64,000 nucleotides of DNA. Origin: an uncultured Candidatus Melainabacteria bacterium (GTDB taxonomy: Bacteria; Cyanobacteriota; Vampirovibrionia; Gastranaerophilales; Gastranaerophilaceae). Location: assembly GCA_934718135.1 (NCBI GenBank), contig CAKUZW010000001.1, positions 372,001-436,000 of the forward strand, given 5' to 3'. A model generated the notes under the pieces. The model made no database searches and was not told where the DNA came from. It saw nothing but the letters and a program-made list of their open reading frames with translations. The first letter of the stretch is position 1. Every line of letters starts with the position of its first letter. This document shows, piece after piece, positions 59,790 to 64,000 of this stretch. The position numbers and the translations under genes were made by a program.

Positions 59790-62393
59790 ATGTTAGATTT
59801 TGATAAATTCACTGATTATTCTCAAGAAATTATCTCAAGTGCCAATGCTATTATGGGGGAATACAGAAATTCTCAAATGACCCCGGAACACATTATGCTT
59901 GCGATGATTAAGGCTGACGGAATAATCAAGGATTATTTGACAGAATTAAATCTTTTAAACCAAGGATTTATTAACAAAATTGTTTCAAAAATTGAAAGTT
60001 TGCCAAAATTATCCGGACCTGTAAATAGTCAAGGGCTATATTTAAGCCAAGAAACAATGAAGTTGTTGGAACTTTCAATGGAAGAAAGTAAAAAATTGAA
60101 GGATGAATTTGTAAGTATTGAATCTATCCTTCTTGCAATGACAGAACTTGATAATAGCGATATTAAATCTCTATTGAATTCTAATGGAGTAACATCAAGT
60201 TCTATATTAAAAATTATGAAAGATATAAGAGGTAATAGCAAAGTGGATACAAAAAATGCAGAAGAAAATATGAAAGCTTTGGAAAAATATTCTACTGATT
60301 TAACAGACCTGGCAAGAAAAGGTAAATTAGACCCTGTAATTGGTAGGGATGAAGAAGTTAGAAGAATTATCCAAGTATTAAACAGACGTACAAAAAACAA
60401 CCCTGTTTTGATTGGTGAACCGGGTGTTGGTAAAACAGCTATTGTAGAAGGTTTGGCTCAACGTATAATTCGTGGTGATGTTCCTGAAAGTTTGAAGGAT
60501 GTAAAACTTATCTCTTTGGACCTAGGTGCATTAGTTGCGGGTGCTAAATTCCGTGGAGAATTTGAAGAACGTTTGAAAGCCGTATTGAAAGAAGTTGAAT
60601 CTTCAAATGGTGAAATAGTAATGTTCATTGATGAATTACATACTGTCGTTGGAGCAGGTTCAACAGAAGGTTCAATGGATGCCGGTAATTTGTTAAAACC
60701 AATGTTGGCTCGTGGTGTTCTTAGAACAATTGGAGCTACAACTATCAATGAATACAGAAAATATATTGAAAAAGACCCCGCATTAGAAAGACGTTTCCAA
60801 CCCGTAATGGTTAATGAACCATCAGTAGAGGATACAATTAGTATCTTGCGTGGTTTGAAAGAAAAATATGAAGTTCACCATGGTATAAGAATACTAGATA
60901 GTGCGATTATTGAAGCTGCAAAATTGTCAGACAGATATATTACTGACAGGTTTTTGCCGGATAAAGCAATTGACTTGATTGATGAAGCTGCAAGTTCTTT
61001 GCGTATTGAAATTGATTCAATGCCGGAAGAAATTGATACTATGATGCGTCAAAAAATTCAACTTGAAATTGAACGTGAAGCATTGAAAAAAGAAGATTCT
61101 GACGAAGCTAAAGCAAAAGTTGATGATATTACAAAACAAGTATCTGAACTTGAAGGCAAAATCAATGTTCTAAAAGCTCAATGGGAAAAGGAAAAAGCAT
61201 CAATTACATCTGAAGCAGATGTTAAAGATGAAATCAACAAAGTTAAAACCCAAATTGAAGAAGCTGAAAGAAATACCGATCTTCAAAAAGCTGCTGAATT
61301 GAAATATGGCAAACTTCTTGAATTAGAAAAGAAATTAAAAGCTTGTCAAAACAAAGAACACACAGATAACAAACTTTTGAAAGAAGAAGTTACAGCTACT
61401 GATATTGATGAAGTTGTTTCAAAATGGACAGGTATTCCGGTTACAAAACTTGTTGAATCTGAAATGAAAAAATTACTTCACATGGAAGACATTTTGCACA
61501 AACGTTTGGTTGGGCAAGATGAAGCAGTCGATACTGTATCAGATGCAATTCGTAGGGCTAGATCTGGTTTGAAAGATCCAAGACGTCCAATTGGTACGTT
61601 CTTGTTCTTAGGACCAACTGGTGTAGGTAAAACAGAACTTGCAAAATCATTGGCAGAATTTATGTTCAATGATGAAGATGCCCTAATCCGTATTGATATG
61701 TCAGAATATATGGAAAAACACAATGTCGCAAGACTTGTTGGAGCTCCTCCGGGATATGTCGGATATGAAGAAGGTGGCCAATTAACAGAAGCTGTTAGAA
61801 GAAAACCATATTCAGTAATTTTGTTTGATGAAATTGAAAAAGCTCATCCGGATGTATTCAATATCATGTTGCAAATCTTTGATGATGGTCGTTTGACTGA
61901 TTCTAAAGGAAGAACTGTTGATTTTAAAAATACTCTAATTATTATGACAAGTAATATCGGTTCAGATATTATTCTTGAAGATTCTTTAAATTCAATGCTT
62001 TCACCTGAACAATTCAAAGATACAAAAGAAAAAGTTTTGGCTGTATTAAGACAACGTTTCAAACCTGAATTCTTAAACAGAATTGATGAAACAATATTCT
62101 TCAAGGCTTTGACTTTGCAACAATTGAGCAAGATTGTTGATATTCAAATGGATTATTTGAGAAACTTGTTGAAAGATCAAGAATTGGAATTTGAAATTAC
62201 AGAGGATGCTAAAGAATTCTTAGCAACTCAAGGTTTCAACCCTGTATATGGTGCAAGACCATTGAAAAGGGTTATTCAGCAACAAGTTGAAAATCCTTTG
62301 TCAAAATTGATTTTGGCTCAAACTTTCTTGAAGGGTGACAAAATTAAAATTGATGTAAAAGATGATGCTTTGACTTTTGAAAAAGTTAAATAA
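59790..62393 (+). CDS. clpB: ATP-dependent disaggregase ClpB
   Basis: This 867-aa AAA+ chaperone rescues aggregated proteins together with DnaK. The N-terminal Clp repeat domain (1-145) has 'QMTPEHIMLAMIKADG' and 'VSIESILLAMTE'. NBD1 has Walker A GEPGVGKTA (about 209) and 'IVMFIDELHTVVGAGSTEGS'. The coiled-coil M-domain (about 415-530) is present, which separates ClpB from ClpA/ClpC; it is Lys/Glu-rich. NBD2 has GPTGVGKTE (about 608), 'DMSEYMEKHNVARLVGAPPG' and 'GARPLKRVIQQQVENPLSKL'. The ribosome-binding site is GGAGTTG. No dnaK or grpE is nearby. Confidence 0.96.
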   Translation: MLDFDKFTDYSQEIISSANAIMGEYRNSQMTPEHIMLAMIKADGIIKDYLTELNLLNQGFINKIVSKIESLPKLSGPVNSQGLYLSQETMKLLELSMEESKKLKDEFVSIESILLAMTELDNSDIKSLLNSNGVTSSSILKIMKDIRGNSKVDTKNAEENMKALEKYSTDLTDLARKGKLDPVIGRDEEVRRIIQVLNRRTKNNPVLIGEPGVGKTAIVEGLAQRIIRGDVPESLKDVKLISLDLGALVAGAKFRGEFEERLKAVLKEVESSNGEIVMFIDELHTVVGAGSTEGSMDAGNLLKPMLARGVLRTIGATTINEYRKYIEKDPALERRFQPVMVNEPSVEDTISILRGLKEKYEVHHGIRILDSAIIEAAKLSDRYITDRFLPDKAIDLIDEAASSLRIEIDSMPEEIDTMMRQKIQLEIEREALKKEDSDEAKAKVDDITKQVSELEGKINVLKAQWEKEKASITSEADVKDEINKVKTQIEEAERNTDLQKAAELKYGKLLELEKKLKACQNKEHTDNKLLKEEVTATDIDEVVSKWTGIPVTKLVESEMKKLLHMEDILHKRLVGQDEAVDTVSDAIRRARSGLKDPRRPIGTFLFLGPTGVGKTELAKSLAEFMFNDEDALIRIDMSEYMEKHNVARLVGAPPGYVGYEEGGQLTEAVRRKPYSVILFDEIEKAHPDVFNIMLQIFDDGRLTDSKGRTVDFKNTLIIMTSNIGSDIILEDSLNSMLSPEQFKDTKEKVLAVLRQRFKPEFLNRIDETIFFKALTLQQLSKIVDIQMDYLRNLLKDQELEFEITEDAKEFLATQGFNPVYGARPLKRVIQQQVENPLSKLILAQTFLKGDKIKIDVKDDALTFEKVK

Positions 62394-62402
62394 TAAGGTA
62401 TG

Positions 62403-62434
62403 CCCTGCGGAGGATTTATCCTCCGCAGGGTCTT
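62403..62434 (+). terminator. Terminator after clpB
   Basis: CCCTGCGGAGGA and TCCTCCGCAGGG form a perfect 12-bp stem with a four-base loop; the following T tract is short. Confidence 0.75.
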
Positions 62435-62736
62435 GATTATCTCTATTATTAAGTGAGAAGGGAATAGGGAAATAAGGGAATAAGTTCTTTACCGTTTTTA
62501 TTAATCAGACCTACTTTTATCCATGTCATTGCGAACGTGAAGAGCGAAGAATCTACTCCCAAGTGTTTGTAGATCCTTCGGGCTATTGCCCTCAGGATGA
62601 CGAAGCTTATGTCACCCTGAACTTGATTCAGGGTCTATCCATTTGATTTGGAGTTTTTAATGTTGGGCTAGTGAGCCCACTCTACTTTATTTAACAGACT
62701 TATCCACTTATTGACCTATAGACTTTTTATCAACAT

Positions 62737-62807
62737 TGATAGATTCTGAATAGCAAGAAAATTTAGTGCTCATACTTCACACAAATTTTCTAAGCTTTCA
62801 GAATGAC
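62737..62807. repeat. 71-bp hairpin repeat, copy B
   Basis: Same ends as copy A (TGATAGATTCTGAATAGCAA and AGCTTTCAGAATGAC); only a few differences in the centre. Confidence 0.8.
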
Positions 62808-62848
62808 GTAAAAACGTAATGAACTTTTTCCCTTCTTCCTTAAAATTC

Positions 62849-62892
62849 CATGTCATTGCGAACGGGTTTGAGAATCCGTTTGCAATGACATG
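62849..62892. mobile_element. Internally deleted MITE-like element (44 bp)
   Basis: CATGTCATTGCGAACGG at the left and 'CCGTTTGCAATGACATG' at the right form an almost perfect palindrome around TTTGAGAAT; the interior of the longer copies is missing. Confidence 0.65.
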
Positions 62893-63028
62893 AATTCAAT
62901 CCATAAAGACAGGCATCGAACGGTGATTCGATGCCAAAAATGTAAAGCGTATCAAGTGATTCGGTTATCACCTGACTTTTAAAAGAAAGTCTGTGTTTTT
63001 TCCTTATTCCCTTAATTTCAATCAGAAT

Positions 63029-63101
63029 TGATAGATTCTGAATAGCAAGAAAATTTTAATGCTCATTCAACGCAAAAAATTTTCTAAGCTTTTAGAATGA
63101 C
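63029..63101. repeat. 73-bp hairpin repeat, copy C
   Basis: TGATAGATTCTGAATAGCAA start as in A and B; the other end reads AGCTTTTAGAATGAC; the loop is more diverged. Confidence 0.75.
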
Positions 63102-63186
63102 TATTATTGTCATTCTTGTCCTGAATTTTACTTTGGATGCTGAAACCAGTTCAGCATGACGGAAACTCTATCGACTGTTAAAAAGA

Positions 63187-63223
63187 AAAAGAATCCAAGT
63201 CCGAAGTGACCTGAATTCTTTTT
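63187..63223 (-). terminator. Terminator of the last pilin-like gene
   Basis: AAAAGAATCCAAGTC pairs (with G-U pairs) with the complement in GACCTGAATTCTTTTT; the minus-strand transcript ends in a T run. Confidence 0.65.
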
Positions 63224-63237
63224 CCTTAATCTAACTG

Positions 63238-64000
63238 CTATTTAGAAGTTGTTAATACGTATTTAGCAGCGTTAGAAGCCGGTTCTACTGTTGCATCGTG
63301 GAATACTACAGGGAATACATCTGTCATGTGGTTAGCATCGTTTTTAACTGCACATGGAGTTTGTACTGTCAAACCTGTAGCTGTACCATCTGAACAAGTA
63401 ACTTCTTTGTTAGGTAATGTAGCACCATTTACATCAATAAGACCTAAACAATTAGCTAAAGCTCCACCTGCACCTAATACGGTGTTTGTTAATTGTGTTC
63501 CAATCGGTAATTCACAACCTCTAGCATTAGGATTAAATGCAACAATTGAACCATCAGCTAGTGTATATGCTACATAACTAGTGTAAGTATTAGGAATAGC
63601 TGCAGAACGAGTACCTACGATTGCATAAGGTACTGCAGTACCATTGTTATTACGTTTGATACCACTATCTCCTGATAGAGTTTGATATAATGTTTGACCA
63701 GTCAAAGTACCGTTCAAGATTGCACAGAATGACATTGCTGAATCAGGATGGTGTGCTGCATAAGTTTGACCAGGATTTCCAGCATTTCCATCAGCTGCAG
63801 CAACTGCACCAATAGCAGTAGAACATAAGTCTGTAGTACCTGCATAGTCAAAGTCATATTGAGCTTGAGCCATCAAACCTGCTTGGTTCAATGTTGATAA
63901 TGTTTTTTTGAATTGAGATCTAAATTTTGCACCGTTAGTGTTTGAAATCAATGTTGGAATAGTCATAGCAGCAACTACACCAATGATACCCAAAGTAATC
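63238..64000 (-). CDS. Type IV pilin/pseudopilin-like protein, N-terminus outside window
   Basis: The frame is open to the right edge of the window; the visible 253 codons begin inside the helix (ITLGIIGVVAAMTIPTLISN), so the leader is missing. The globular domain is less charged than in the other three copies and rich in Ala, Thr and Gly ('AIGAVAAADGNAGNPGQTYA', 'YVAYTLADGSIVAFNPNARG'). It contains 'GLIDVNGATLPNKE', the family's D-x-N-G segment, and about five Cys. Codon use differs from the other pilin genes: the helix is encoded by GATTACTTTGGG instead of the AATCACCCTTGG shared by the others, so it is an older paralogue. Confidence 0.87.
   Translation of the reverse strand, partial: ITLGIIGVVAAMTIPTLISNTNGAKFRSQFKKTLSTLNQAGLMAQAQYDFDYAGTTDLCSTAIGAVAAADGNAGNPGQTYAAHHPDSAMSFCAILNGTLTGQTLYQTLSGDSGIKRNNNGTAVPYAIVGTRSAAIPNTYTSYVAYTLADGSIVAFNPNARGCELPIGTQLTNTVLGAGGALANCLGLIDVNGATLPNKEVTCSDGTATGLTVQTPCAVKNDANHMTDVFPVVFHDATVEPASNAAKYVLTTSK

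Larger units (their letters stand above)
62455..63180. repeat. Gene-free repeat mosaic between clpB and the last pilin-like gene
   Basis: About 730 bp without a credible gene. In order: 'AGGGAATAAGTTCTTTACC'; an end of the MITE-like element, CATGTCATTGCGAACGTG (from about 62520); 'GATCCTTCGGGCTATTGCCC' into 'TCAGGATGACG' (about 62574-62602); 'GTCACCCTGAACTTGATTCA' into GGGTCTATCC (62611-62640); TTGGGCTAGTGAGCCCA (62663-62679); 'CTTATTGACCTATAGAC'; 71-bp hairpins B and C; a mini element (62849-62892); and a GGCATCGAA/TTCGATGCC hairpin (62912-62935). Confidence 0.75.

Noticed and set aside
62905..62965. Possible tRNA-like cloverleaf (two adjacent hairpins)
   Set aside because: The hairpins GGCATCGAA/TTCGATGCC and AAGTGAT/ATCACCT do not assemble into a tRNA; no T-loop GTTCGAATC in the right place, no acceptor stem.

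Overview
The window is AT-rich (roughly one third GC by eye), gene-dense bacterial chromosome. It most resembles a gut non-photosynthetic cyanobacterial relative of the Melainabacteria/Vampirovibrionia (Gastranaerophilales) type. This is inferred from four points. ATP synthase beta and epsilon form their own two-gene unit, as in Cyanobacteria. There are several prepilin-like proteins with an almost invariant 'FTLAEVLITLGIIGIVAAMTIP' helix. Strict-anaerobe enzymes are present (reverse-type rubrerythrin, hybrid cluster protein). The envelope is clearly diderm (TolC, RND, MsbA- and ArnT-like proteins). No phage, transposase, CRISPR array, tRNA or rRNA was seen.

Layout: 1-698 is a TolC-type outer-membrane protein cut by the window edge. 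780-5410 holds an unknown gene, rubrerythrin and a three-gene envelope cluster (von Willebrand A protein, FHA-like multi-pass membrane protein, TonB-C-like protein). 5483-9830 holds a SulP transporter, hydroxylamine reductase and a split chromate transporter. 9964-16965 holds a low-complexity protein, atpD-atpC, and a riboflavin operon (ribE, ribBA, GNAT, unknown). 17228-24452 holds two lineage-specific proteins (one of 1106 aa), ispH-rpsA and tag. 24609-35470 holds a 1338-aa TPR/TolA-like protein and a MarR-controlled tripartite RND efflux operon. 35645-43987 is a surface-glycan cluster with glycosyltransferases, one broken gene, an MsbA-like exporter and an ArnT-like transferase. 44053-52644 holds tsf-rpsB, rpsT, a regulator divergent from a pilin-like gene, and pxpA-yvcK-panB-panC. 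52712-64000 holds three more pilin-like genes, an AMMECR1-like/toroid protein, a degenerate GGDEF protein, a TIGR02757 protein, a small HTH protein and clpB.

The most unusual feature is not a gene. The longer spacers (12.6-12.9, 23.5-23.9, 45.8-46.1, 47.8-48.3, 53.4-54.5, 59.3 and 62.4-63.2 kb) are mosaics of a few recurring hairpin units. One is a roughly 165-bp MITE-like element ending in CATGTCATTGCGA inverted repeats. These units lie beside all four pilin-like genes. At one pilin they reach the start codon, and the leader itself carries a 60-bp in-frame tandem duplication that repeats the prepilin motif. The other unexplained systems worth attention are the vWA/FHA/TonB-C-like cluster and the pseudo-receiver GDEEF protein.
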